NCBI RefSeq assembly: GCF_014697545.1 | Contig: NZ_JACJSA010000013.1 | Coordinates: 62,001 to 126,000, forward strand | DNA length: 64,000 nt | Origin: Oscillatoria sp. FACHB-1407 | Lineage (GTDB): Bacteria > Cyanobacteriota > Cyanobacteriia > Elainellales > Elainellaceae | Direction: 5' to 3' | In this document: piece after piece, positions 34,152 through 41,042 of the stretch | Numbering within the stretch: position 1 is the stretch's first letter | Layout of the letters: every line of letters starts with the position of its first letter | Made by a program: the position numbers and the translations under genes | The notes under the pieces: model-generated | The model's input: only the letters and a program-made list of their open reading frames with translations | Told to the model about the DNA's origin: nothing | Databases searched by the model: none

Positions 34152-35075
34152 ATGAGTGAGTTAGTCGAGCGTGTTTTTCCAGCAGGCGATCGCAGAATTC
34201 CCTTGGATCACACTCCTCTTAACCAGTTGCCAACCTGGGGGCACTGGCTAGAAACGCCTCATTTGACTGCTGCAATGCTCACACCAGGACAGCTAGAAGT
34301 GAATCTGTTGGCTCCGTTTGAATTTATTTCAACTCGGTTTCAGCCGGGTCATGGCATTGCCGCTTTTGACTCTGACAAGCTAATCCCCTATCACGCCATC
34401 CCAGGAGGCTATGATGTCGTTCCTCAGGGCAGCACATATCGCTCCATTGAAACGGCGGGTTGCTGCATCCTCCTGGCATACAAGCAGCCTCTTGCATCGC
34501 GGATTATGGCTGAATACACCGATGAAGCAACCGTTGAGCTAGTGCCAGGGCAAATTCAGCCCAGCACCAAAGGAACAAAACTGGCTCAAGCTCTACACGC
34601 CTTCTTTACCGATGCTCACCACTGGGGCGGTTCCTTGTATTTGGAGTCCCTTGCCACCCTGATTATGGGACACGTCATCCAGAACCGATCTACCGTCTCT
34701 AAACGGTTGAAACGAGTTCCAGATTACTTAACAGCCAAGCAGTTAAAAACCGTGCTTGAGTATATTGAGGCTCATTCAAGCAGTGATTTGAGACTTTATC
34801 AGATTGCTCATCATGTTGGCGTGAGTCCCTATTACCTGGCTCATACTTTCAAAGGTACGACGGGATTATCGCCCTACCAATATGTTTTACGCTGTCGGAT
34901 AGAGCAAGCGCAACACTTACTCAGAAATAGCCAAATGTCTATCGCCGCGATCGCCTATGAAGTTGGCTTTGGTAGTCAAAGCCACATGACCACAGTATTT
35001 CGTAGAACTCTGAACATCACACCAGGGCAGTATCGCCAACAGGTTAATCAACAGACGCAGCGTAAGGGCTTGTAA
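34152..35075 (+). CDS. AraC-family regulator with IS-derived C-terminus
   Basis: 307 aa, RBS AGGAG. The C-terminal double helix-turn-helix is complete: YQIAHHVGVSPYYLAHTFKG and AYEVGFGSQSHMTTVFRRTL, then TPGQYRQQ. The N-terminal sensor domain is unrecognised. The insertion sequence begins at 35065, so the last codons (KGL) and the stop come from the IS end. The native tail was probably only a few residues longer, so the protein is likely functional. Divergent from the MAPEG gene, a probable target. Confidence 0.85.
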   Translation: MSELVERVFPAGDRRIPLDHTPLNQLPTWGHWLETPHLTAAMLTPGQLEVNLLAPFEFISTRFQPGHGIAAFDSDKLIPYHAIPGGYDVVPQGSTYRSIETAGCCILLAYKQPLASRIMAEYTDEATVELVPGQIQPSTKGTKLAQALHAFFTDAHHWGGSLYLESLATLIMGHVIQNRSTVSKRLKRVPDYLTAKQLKTVLEYIEAHSSSDLRLYQIAHHVGVSPYYLAHTFKGTTGLSPYQYVLRCRIEQAQHLLRNSQMSIAAIAYEVGFGSQSHMTTVFRRTLNITPGQYRQQVNQQTQRKGL

Positions 35076-36017
35076 ATAAATAAGTTCATGCTTTTTGGGG
35101 ATTTGAGTGCGAGGATGGAGAATGTAATTCCAGTGCTGACAAATCTTGCGATGAGTGAGTTTGAGTGCCGCCATTTCCTCGTCTGAAACTTTGACTTTAG
35201 TGGGATAGCGACCCTTGAGTTGGCAGGCTTTGACCGTTAACCCGGTTTGAGTTGTTGTGCCTCGAATCAGAGCCGTCATCCGATTGAGGGAACGTAACGG
35301 TTTGCCTGCCCAATTGAGCGAAATAAAACTGAACAAACGATGCTCAATCGGATTCCACCTGGAAGCACCAGATGGATAATGGCAAACCATCACCTCAATT
35401 CCATAGCGGTCTGCTAATTGCTGTTGCAGTTGACGCTTCCAGTTACGAACCCGGTAACCGTTGCTCCCCCCGGAATCACACAGGATCAACAACTTGCTTT
35501 CATCAGCAAAGCGAGGACGGTCTTTGCGTTCAAACCATCGCTCAATGGCATCGACTGCAAAAGCGGTTGTATCACCGGATGTGCCAATATAAACAAAGCC
35601 CTGATTATGCACTAGATCATAAATCCCATAGGGCACTGCTTTGGCAATGGCATCTTGAGGAAATTCATGGTCATTGACGGCTTCAGCCTGCCCAGTCCAG
35701 GTTTGCCCTGCATTTTTGAAGTTACCAATCAGTTCCTTCTTCTTGGTATCAACACTGATGACCGGATGCCCTGATTGGATAAATCGTTGCTTGACTCGAC
35801 GAATGTAGCGGAACGGCGGATCTCGCTCTGGGTGTTGAGTGGTCGCCACCGATTTGCGGTTGGACTTGAGTGAATAACCCTGCTGCTTGAGCAATCGTCG
35901 AATGCTGCTATGACTCAGCAGAAACCCGATGCCCAGCAAACTAGCTTTGATGCGACGCAAACTCTGACGAATCCATTTGCCTGCTCCGCATGGGTCTCCT
36001 GCTGTTTCTGTTTCCAC
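34917..36017 (-). CDS. ISAzo13-like transposase, main (C-terminal) part
   Basis: DDE-type transposase: ISVDTKKKELIGNFKN (first Asp), LLILCDSGGSNGYR (second Asp) and RWNPIEHRLFSFIS (Glu) give the catalytic triad. The C-terminus SDEEMAALKLTHRKICQHWN recurs in the fragment at 6820. Its reading frame has no stop inside the IS and runs on past 35065 into flanking DNA. The frame is joined to the N-terminal ORF through a run of seven A's near 36053; a -1 shift at A_AAA_AAC gives a continuous IEKKLAGVEQ. Confidence 0.8.
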   Translation of the reverse strand: METETAGDPCGAGKWIRQSLRRIKASLLGIGFLLSHSSIRRLLKQQGYSLKSNRKSVATTQHPERDPPFRYIRRVKQRFIQSGHPVISVDTKKKELIGNFKNAGQTWTGQAEAVNDHEFPQDAIAKAVPYGIYDLVHNQGFVYIGTSGDTTAFAVDAIERWFERKDRPRFADESKLLILCDSGGSNGYRVRNWKRQLQQQLADRYGIEVMVCHYPSGASRWNPIEHRLFSFISLNWAGKPLRSLNRMTALIRGTTTQTGLTVKACQLKGRYPTKVKVSDEEMAALKLTHRKICQHWNYILHPRTQIPKKHELIYLQALTLRLLINLLAILPWCDVQSSTKYCGHVALTTKANFIGDRGDRHLAISE

Positions 36018-36430
36018 GGTCGCTTGTAATGCCTGTTCGACTCCAGCTAGTTTTTTTCTATCCGTTTGCGCCCACCTCCAGCCACTCGAACTCGCTCAAC
36101 GGGTCGATTGGCTAACCCCCCATCAAGTTCCCGTCGTCCCCGTCGAATCGTATTGATGTCCAATCCCGTGATCTCGCTTAAGCGTTGCGTTCCCCCATGT
36201 CCTAGCCGTTTCGCTTCTAACGCTGCCATCCATCGTCGTTGCTGTTCATTCAATCGACTCATCAACAGATTCAGTTGTTCATAGTGCGACTGAGTCGGTT
36301 CCTTTCCCTCCTGGCACTCCCAACACTGGCACTGATGAATGATTTGGCTCCCCATCCAGGTACTCCGGGTCTGATAGTTAACCTCTTAAGTCTAATCCTA
36401 AAGCCATGAAGTTATTTCTTGACAAGCTCT
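35065..36430 (-). mobile_element. ISAzo13-like insertion sequence
   Basis: Imperfect terminal inverted repeats: AGGGCTTGTAAATAAATAAG at 35065 and its counterpart at 36403-36430 (GAGCTTGTCAAGAAATAACT on the minus strand). It carries two overlapping transposase frames. It is inserted at the end of the AraC gene and borders a truncated restriction-subunit fragment. No target duplication is evident, so one flank may have been rearranged. A 140-bp 3' fragment of the same IS lies at 6820. Confidence 0.8.
36047..36355 (-). CDS. ISAzo13-like transposase, N-terminal ORF
   Basis: 102 aa. Helix-turn-helix region with LMSRLNEQQRRWMAALEAKR and GHGGTQRLSEITGLDINTIR, then RVAGGGRKRIEKN-stop. In related elements GGGRK leads straight into the catalytic part, so the stop reflects either a lost base in the A-run or programmed frameshifting. 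Confidence 0.75.
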   Translation of the reverse strand: MGSQIIHQCQCWECQEGKEPTQSHYEQLNLLMSRLNEQQRRWMAALEAKRLGHGGTQRLSEITGLDINTIRRGRRELDGGLANRPVERVRVAGGGRKRIEKN

Positions 36431-36565
36431 GGTGTATCTAGTGACGAAGCCTCACTCAAAACGACCCAGTTTTGGCATAGTGACCAATGGCGATGAGATG
36501 CTGTTTGTGAAACAGATGCAACAAGAGCAACGGCTGTATGGTCTGACCTGTAATCACACATTATT
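36430..36565 (+). pseudogene. remnant of a restriction-type (HsdR-like N-domain) protein
   Basis: Open from the IS junction: YLVTKPHSKRPSFGIVTNGD then EMLFVKQMQQEQRLYGL. The TNGDEMLFVK string is typical of the nuclease-like N-domain of type I restriction subunits. Both ends are missing. Confidence 0.45.
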
Positions 36566-36574
36566 CATTTTGTT

Positions 36575-36615
36575 GCGCGTGTCCGAAGGGATCAGCTACG
36601 CTACACGCCCTAAAG
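36575..36615. repeat. short palindromic cyanobacterial repeat
   Basis: GCGTGTCCGAAGGGATCAGC followed by TACGCTACACGCC forms an imperfect hairpin. Related strings (GCGTAGCACTCCGAAGGAAT) interrupt the tRNA-Phe copy at 37434, and GATGCGGTGCCTTCGGCTCA interrupts the ORF at 38115. Confidence 0.55.
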
Positions 36616-36639
36616 GTTGCTCGAATATTTGACATAGAT

Positions 36640-36728
36640 AATAGCGGGGAACTGTTTCGCACTGCACCGAGTTCTTGATCTACAAGTTGTGGTAGATGAG
36701 CGAAGTCTACATTTCCTCTCCGGCATAG
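36640..36728 (+). pseudogene. second copy of the unknown gene fragment upstream of the tRNA array
   Basis: Reads TVSHCTEFLIYKLW-stop-MSEVYISSPA-stop, matching TVMSNHAELLVYQLWQISEV of the fragment at 3340-3518. One internal nonsense codon. Same order relative to leader and array as in the first locus. Confidence 0.5.
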
Positions 36729-36798
36729 TGGGCAAGTTCCCTATGGGAGAGCGATACAAGCATTTCCTGACAGTCGTGCTCTCCCGTCTCAAAAAAAG

Positions 36799-36847
36799 TT
36801 TAGTACCCTCTTGACGTCCGTAGTATGTTGTATTATGTTTGTAGCAT
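36799..36847 (+). promoter_or_regulatory. promoter of the second tRNA array with phased boxes
   Basis: TTTAGTAC, CGTAGTAT, TGTATTAT and TGTAGCAT at 36799, 36819, 36829 and 36840 (steps 20, 10, 11 bp). -35 TTGACG (36811) and -10 TATGTT (36834) with 17-bp spacer. Boxes and phasing are the same as at 3195-3244 although the DNA downstream has decayed. Confidence 0.7.
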
Positions 36848-36874
36848 AACGTGAGCCATAGAGAAGCCAATCCA

Positions 36875-37080
36875 ATGAACACTCTCTCCCTTACTAAAAA
36901 CAGTTCTCCTTTGAGGCTTTTAGAGTTATTAAAAAATCATTACTCCGACACTTCTACGCTACTTCTACACCACTTCAAGACGAGTTAATAAATCAGGACA
37001 ATCTATCTCTTGTTCAACACATACAAGCACTCCGCTAATTTCAGAAAATCTATTATCTGGAACGGCATTGCTTTCTCTAA
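36875..37080 (+). pseudogene. decayed copy of the array leader gene
   Basis: Starts MNTLSLTKNSSPLRLLELLK in one frame, stops after 37 codons, and continues in another frame as ELINQDNLSLVQHIQALR-stop-FQKIYYLERHCFL. Clearly homologous to the 64-aa protein at 2973-3167, with one frameshift and one nonsense codon. Confidence 0.7.
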
Positions 37081-37104
37081 TTGCACAGCCTAACTAATCT
37101 CCAG

Positions 37105-37184
37105 GTCGCCATTGGCAAGGCAAACTGTTTGCTAAACAGTCGTGGTTTCATCGCCACTGTAGGTTCAATTCCTGCTCGCTCCGC
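37105..37184 (+). pseudogene. degenerate tRNA-Ser (GCU)
   Basis: Anticodon arm ACTGT/ACAGT with loop TTGCTAA (GCU), class II variable arm and T-arm GTAGG/CCTGC. The 5' acceptor strand does not pair with the 3' strand. Confidence 0.55.
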
Positions 37185-37188
37185 CTTT

Positions 37189-37266
37189 GAGAACGTGGTG
37201 TAACTGGATGAACACATCGGTCTACGAAACCGAAGAATGAAGGTTCAATTCCTTCCGTTCTCGCCA
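37189..37266 (+). tRNA. tRNA-Arg (ACG)
   Basis: 78 nt, near-identical to 1698-1775; acceptor GAGAACG/CGTTCTC is fully paired, loop CTACGAA, G73 and CCA encoded. Confidence 0.88.
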
Positions 37267-37271
37267 AACAG

Positions 37272-37362
37272 GGAGGTTGTCCGGCACGGACGAGGAAAGC
37301 GTCTTGAAAACGCCTGCGGGTGAAATATACCGTCAAGAGTTCGATTCTCCTAGCCTCCGCCA
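37272..37362 (+). tRNA. tRNA-Ser (UGA), class II
   Basis: 91 nt, near-identical to 1602-1692; loop CTTGAAA (UGA), long variable arm, G73 and CCA encoded. Confidence 0.88.
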
Positions 37363-37377
37363 AAATTTGAACTGTTT

Positions 37378-37468
37378 GGGAAGTTGGTGAAGCTGGTGCT
37401 CACGTGCCGAAGACGGCGAGAGGGCGGTTCGCTCGCGTAGCACTCCGAAGGAATCCCGTCACTTCCCA
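37378..37468 (+). pseudogene. broken tRNA-Phe
   Basis: Matches the tRNA-Phe at 1514-1586, but CTG is deleted from the anticodon loop, and about 23 nt (CTCGCGTAGCACTCCGAAGG...) are inserted in the T-loop. Confidence 0.75.
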
Positions 37469-37541
37469 CTCATTGCTCCGTCGTTCAGTAGCAGTAGCGA
37501 CCCCTTGCAGGGATCTGCAAATCAGCACAGATCAACTTTAT

Positions 37542-37618
37542 GGTGTCTAAAGTCGAAGTGGTCGAGACACTTGCCTGTGAAGCAAGGCATTAGCAGGGTT
37601 CAAGTCCCGCTAGACACC
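37542..37618 (+). tRNA. tRNA-His (GUG)
   Basis: Acceptor GTGTCTA/TAGACAC with an extra G at -1 facing C73, the HisRS identity pair. Stem CTTGC/GCAAG, loop CTGTGAA (GUG). Intact, and absent from the first array. Confidence 0.9.
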
Positions 37619-37649
37619 CCTTATGGGAACTGCGCCTGTAGGCAGCAAT

Positions 37650-37741
37650 GGGGTGATAGCTCAATCAGCAGAGTGTCTGAATGTATCAACCGCTTTTCTA
37701 ACTTGTGCGGAATCGCAAATTCAATCTGCACTTCGTGCCCT
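37650..37741 (+). pseudogene. degenerate tRNA-like sequence
   Basis: GGGTGATAGCTCAATCAGCA is a normal tRNA start and D-arm, and a T-arm-like GCAAATTCAATCTGC follows, but no anticodon arm can be folded. It ends near CCTAACTGAAAAAGC, which also borders the 24-bp hairpin of the first array. Confidence 0.4.
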
Positions 37742-37754
37742 AACTGAAAAAGCT

Positions 37755-37828
37755 TACATACTCGCCTAATGGATAAGGCACTTGACTTGAGATCAGGCTA
37801 CTACAGGTTCATTATGTTCCCTACCGAG
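37755..37828 (+). pseudogene. degenerate last tRNA of the second array
   Basis: D-arm and anticodon arm (CTTGA/TCAGG, loop CTTGAGA) are visible. The T-arm is CAGGTTCATTATGTTCCC, identical to that of the last tRNA in the first array; no acceptor pairing. 37829-37929 holds nothing recognisable. Confidence 0.45.
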
Positions 37829-37929
37829 GGTTTGTCCTGCTTGCTCGAATTTAGTATAGTCAACGGAAAATCCTTGAAAGCAGTCATACGACTGTCTTTG
37901 ATGACAGCAATTTAACCTAGCTAGGAAAA

Positions 37930-38204
37930 TAAACTGGCTTCAAACTGGGTGGCGGTGAACTACATCAGTTCCAGGATCGAGGAGATTACTGGACAGTGGA
38001 TTGGACAACATCCGATGGTGTTCGTCATAACAGTGCGGTTGCTTCGCAGTTGCGCTCTGCGTTAATCGCCAAAGAGGATCTAACCGTTGTCAGTTCTGGT
38101 ATTTGCTTAGTGGATGCGGTGCCTTCGGCTCAGCAAAGCTGTTCGCGACTTCGACCTGCAATCGTTAGTGGGTGTGATGGAACACCGGGAGTGGTAAGAC
38201 TATG
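37930..38204 (+). pseudogene. broken small gene upstream of the ThiF-like gene
   Basis: Reads GGELHQFQDRGDYWTVDWTT, then SDGVRHNSA..DLTVVSSGICL, a small repeat insertion near 38115, and in another frame RDFDLQSLVGVMEHREW-stop close to the ThiF start. Family not recognised; probably a partner of the ThiF-like protein. Confidence 0.45.
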
Positions 38205-38840
38205 AGCATCTTTTTTCATGAGCAGCTTTACAGAACGCATACCGTCATGGCAAAGCTAAAAGAGTTTCCTGTAACCATCTGTGGTGCAGGAGCGTTGGGT
38301 GCAAACCTGGCTGAGAACTTAGCTCGTGCTGGCTTTGGTAAGCTCAAGGTGATCGATCGCGATCGCATCGAAGAACGCAATCTTTCCACACAGCCCTACT
38401 ACCGTTCAGATGTTGGGGCATTCAAGGCTAAGATTTTGGCGAATAACTTGTATCGGGCGATCGGAACTAAGGTAGAGGCAGAAACCAAAGAACTGACTTC
38501 GATAAATGCTGCTCAACTACTCAAAGAGAGTGGGTTAATTGTGGATGTCTTCGATAACAGCGTTGCTCGTCGAGTTGTCAAAGATTATGCCACTCACACT
38601 CAGACTCCCTGCCTTCATGCTGGACTCTCTGCGGATTACGCAGAAGTAATCTGGAATGATGTGTATCGAGTTCCATCTGATATCAATGATGATGTCTGTG
38701 ACTATCCACTCGCACGTAATTTGGTGATGTTAACGGTAGCTGTGGCTTGTGAAGCGATCGTTTCTTTTATTGCAACAAGAGAACAACGGCACTTCACAAT
38801 TACCTTAAAGGATTTGAGTGTTCAATCTCTCAATCTGTAA
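38202..38840 (+). CDS. ThiF/E1-like adenylyltransferase family protein
   Basis: 212 aa. Rossmann motif TICGAGALGANLAENLARAG (about 26-45), then KVIDRDRIEERNLSTQPYYR, whose Asp and Arg residues match the ATP-binding region of ThiF/MoeB/HesA proteins. VDVFDNSVARRVV near 115 is the usual adenylation-domain strand. It lacks the zinc CxxC pairs and is shorter than MoeB. Likely activates a small protein or peptide C-terminus; the partner may be the broken gene just upstream. The convergent yjbQ gene ends 18 bp after it. Confidence 0.8.
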   Translation: MSIFFHEQLYRTHTVMAKLKEFPVTICGAGALGANLAENLARAGFGKLKVIDRDRIEERNLSTQPYYRSDVGAFKAKILANNLYRAIGTKVEAETKELTSINAAQLLKESGLIVDVFDNSVARRVVKDYATHTQTPCLHAGLSADYAEVIWNDVYRVPSDINDDVCDYPLARNLVMLTVAVACEAIVSFIATREQRHFTITLKDLSVQSLNL

Positions 38841-38858
38841 TATGCGATGGTGACTGGA

Positions 38859-39275
38859 CTACTCCCCGTAGACCGTCACCATCACTTTGCGTTGTCTGGC
38901 TTTGACATCACATTCCAGGTGAAAAATCTGCTGCCATGTTCCAAGAACTAGCTTGCCCTGCTCGATGGGTACGGTCAGGGATGGTCCAAGCCAGGTTGCC
39001 TGGAGATGGGAATGCCCGTTGCCATCATGCCAGGTCTGCTCATGCCCGTAATCCCGACTGGGTGGAATTAGCTTGTTTAGCAATTCAGGTAAGTCTCGTT
39101 GAAGCCCTGGCTCAAATTCAATGGCACCAATTGCGCCCGTGCTGCCCACGTTAAACACATTCACCATTCCCATCCGAATGCCTGCTTTTTGGACAATGTG
39201 GCTGATCTGTTGAGTCAAATCATGCATATCTCCATGCCCTTTCGTTGGTAGGCTAATGTATTCCTGATGAACCAT
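38859..39275 (-). CDS. yjbQ: YjbQ family (UPF0047) protein
   Basis: 138 aa, the usual length. Conserved motifs GMVNVFNVGSTGAIGAIEFE (usual family form H-TA-i-inE) and DYGHEQTWHDGNGHSHLQAT, then GTWQQIFHLECD. The His/Glu cluster forms a metal-like site. Members have been reported to show thiamine-phosphate synthase activity, but the true role is unclear. In this copy the first motif has NVGSTGA where most have SHTTAAL, so one active-site feature may differ. Confidence 0.85.
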   Translation of the reverse strand: MVHQEYISLPTKGHGDMHDLTQQISHIVQKAGIRMGMVNVFNVGSTGAIGAIEFEPGLQRDLPELLNKLIPPSRDYGHEQTWHDGNGHSHLQATWLGPSLTVPIEQGKLVLGTWQQIFHLECDVKARQRKVMVTVYGE

Positions 39276-39324
39276 GTTATTCTCTTATCTCCACTGATAT
39301 TGGTGTCGTTAAAGCTGAAGAAAA

Positions 39325-40044
39325 ATGTCTGTATCTCCTCCAGATAAACATATTGTGGCAATGGGTGGCGGTGGTTTCTCAATGGAACCCGATAATCCTC
39401 TTCTGGATCAATACATTCTTGGGTTGGTGAATAAGGCACAGCCCAAAGTCTGCTTTCTACCAACAGCAGGTGGAGACAGCAATCGCTACATCGTCAAGTT
39501 CTACTCTGCCTTCTTGAAATTCTCCTGCCAACCCAGTCATCTTTCCCTATTTAACCCACAGACTCTCGACCTACGGAGTTTTCTCCTGGAACAGGACATC
39601 ATTTACGTGGGTGGGGGGAACACCAAAAACTTAGTTGCCCTTTGGCGAGAGTGGGAGTTAGATCGCTTTTTGAAAGAAGCCTGGGAAGGAGGAACAATTC
39701 TGTGTGGTTTAAGTGCGGGTTCCTTATGCTGGTTTGAATCCGGTGTGAGTGATTATCCTGGAAATGGTGTTCTGAAGCCGCTTAACTGTCTCGGCTTTCT
39801 CCAAGGAAGCCATTGTCCTCATTACGATGGAGAAGCAAATCGCAGACCTGCCTATCATCAAATGGTGGCAGAGGGACTCCTACCAGATGGGTATGCAGCC
39901 GATGATGGTGTTGGCTTGCATTTCATCAACGGAACACTGGCAAGGATTGTGAGTTCTCGACCCCATGCAAAAGCTTATCGTGTGGAACGGCAGGATGGGG
40001 TTGTTCAAGAAACCGTGCTGGAGCCGACTTATCTCGGAGGCTGA
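39325..40044 (+). CDS. peptidase E-like (S51) protein
   Basis: 239 aa. Class I amidotransferase-like fold with the nucleophile elbow GLSAGSLCWFESG (Ser near 135) and DIIYVGGGNTKNLVALW; the His in SHCPHYDGEANRR completes the S51 pattern. S51 enzymes (PepE, cyanophycinase) cleave Asp-containing peptides; cyanophycinase proper is longer, so PepE-like is preferred. Divergent from yjbQ with 49 bp between. Confidence 0.88.
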   Translation: MSVSPPDKHIVAMGGGGFSMEPDNPLLDQYILGLVNKAQPKVCFLPTAGGDSNRYIVKFYSAFLKFSCQPSHLSLFNPQTLDLRSFLLEQDIIYVGGGNTKNLVALWREWELDRFLKEAWEGGTILCGLSAGSLCWFESGVSDYPGNGVLKPLNCLGFLQGSHCPHYDGEANRRPAYHQMVAEGLLPDGYAADDGVGLHFINGTLARIVSSRPHAKAYRVERQDGVVQETVLEPTYLGG

Positions 40045-40045
40045 A

Positions 40046-40200
40046 ATGAGAGAAGCTATACCCTTTCCAGCAAACTTTCTTCCTCAATACACTGAACGAC
40101 TGACGCTGAGGCGATTTATTGAAGCGGATCTCGATCGCTTCCTTGCCTATCGCCATGATCCTAGTGTTGCCCGGTTTCAGAGTTGGTCAATGCTATCAAA
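40046..40200 (+). pseudogene. N-terminal fragment of a GNAT acetyltransferase
   Basis: Starts two bases after the PepE stop: YTERLTLRRFIEADLDRFLA, then HDPSVARFQSW, the first strand and helix of GNAT enzymes of the RimJ type. It is cut at about 40195 where an opposite-strand PEP-synthase fragment begins. Confidence 0.6.
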
Positions 40201-40509
40201 GGATGAGGCGATCGCTCCACCAATGTCTTCAGGGATAGCAATCCCTTCGATGATCCTGCGAATCTCACCGCTAACTTCACGGATTTTATCCCGGTCATCC
40301 ACCTTCAGAAGCGATAACTGGTCCAGTAATTTGTGAATCGAAGGCGTTTCTCTAATGATTCTTTTAAAAGCAATCGTCGAAATGCAAAAGCCATCAGGTA
40401 CGAGTATTCCTGCAATTCTGGAGAGTTCCCCCAGGTTCGCGCCTTTACCTCCAACAACCCCAATTTTGGTTTTATCAATGTCCTGAAAACCAAGCACATA
40501 TGGACTCAT
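40177..40509 (-). pseudogene. N-terminal fragment of a PEP synthase/rifampicin phosphotransferase-like protein
   Basis: About 110 codons starting MSPYVLGFQDIDKTKIGVVG with GGKGANLGELSRIAG and VPDGFCIST, the ATP-grasp start of PEP synthases, PPDK and rifampicin phosphotransferases. The rest is missing. Its ATG overlaps the stop of the upstream acetyltransferase gene (ATGA), so the two were translationally coupled. Confidence 0.7.
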
Positions 40510-41021
40510 CGATTGACCTCTTTTTCTTCCGAACGGTGCCAATTCTCTCGATTTAGCCGATAAACAAAGCAATCATCGTCCCCAAATTGGCGACGCTCTA
40601 CACATTGGAATCCCAACCGTTCATAAAAGCGGTGAACGCGAGTATTACTGACCAGCGGATCAACGAGAACTGCCGTTACCGATGGGTCAGCAAAACAGCG
40701 GGTAAGAGCAAGCTGCATCATTTGGGTGCCATAGCCTTTGCCTAAATCTGTCTCCGCTCCAATCCAGATGTCGATCGCCCGCAGATTCTCTGCTACATCT
40801 CCCCAGTAATGGCTCTCCTCTCGTGCTGGATCGATAATTTGAATGAATCCGATTGCTCGCCCGTCGATCTCTGCAATCAATTGTTCTCGCCAATCAGGGG
40901 TGCGATCGAGTTCCTCTTCCCAGTGCCAATCATCATTTGGGTCAGAGGCGATCACATGCGGTTGTTCATCCCAGTGTCGCAGGAGGTCTAAATCAGTGGA
41001 GGTGGCAGGGCGTAAGTTCAT
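40506..41021 (-). CDS. GNAT acetyltransferase (AAC(6')-like)
   Basis: 171 aa. Starts MNLRPATSTDLDLLRHWDEQ and contains PHVIASDPNDDWHWEEEL, then IDIWIGAETDLGKGYGTQMM (acetyl-CoA loop GKGYGT), NTRVHRFYERLGF. Length and pattern match aminoglycoside 6'-N-acetyltransferase-like proteins, but substrate is not proven. Sits between an MFS exporter and a rifampicin phosphotransferase-like fragment on the same strand. Confidence 0.82.
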   Translation of the reverse strand: MNLRPATSTDLDLLRHWDEQPHVIASDPNDDWHWEEELDRTPDWREQLIAEIDGRAIGFIQIIDPAREESHYWGDVAENLRAIDIWIGAETDLGKGYGTQMMQLALTRCFADPSVTAVLVDPLVSNTRVHRFYERLGFQCVERRQFGDDDCFVYRLNRENWHRSEEKEVNR

Positions 41022-41042
41022 CGCAGAGGTAATAATAACAAC

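Noticed and set aside
39325-40044. Cyanophycinase
   Set aside because: Same S51 fold, but the protein is shorter and no cyanophycin synthetase is nearby; PepE-like is safer.
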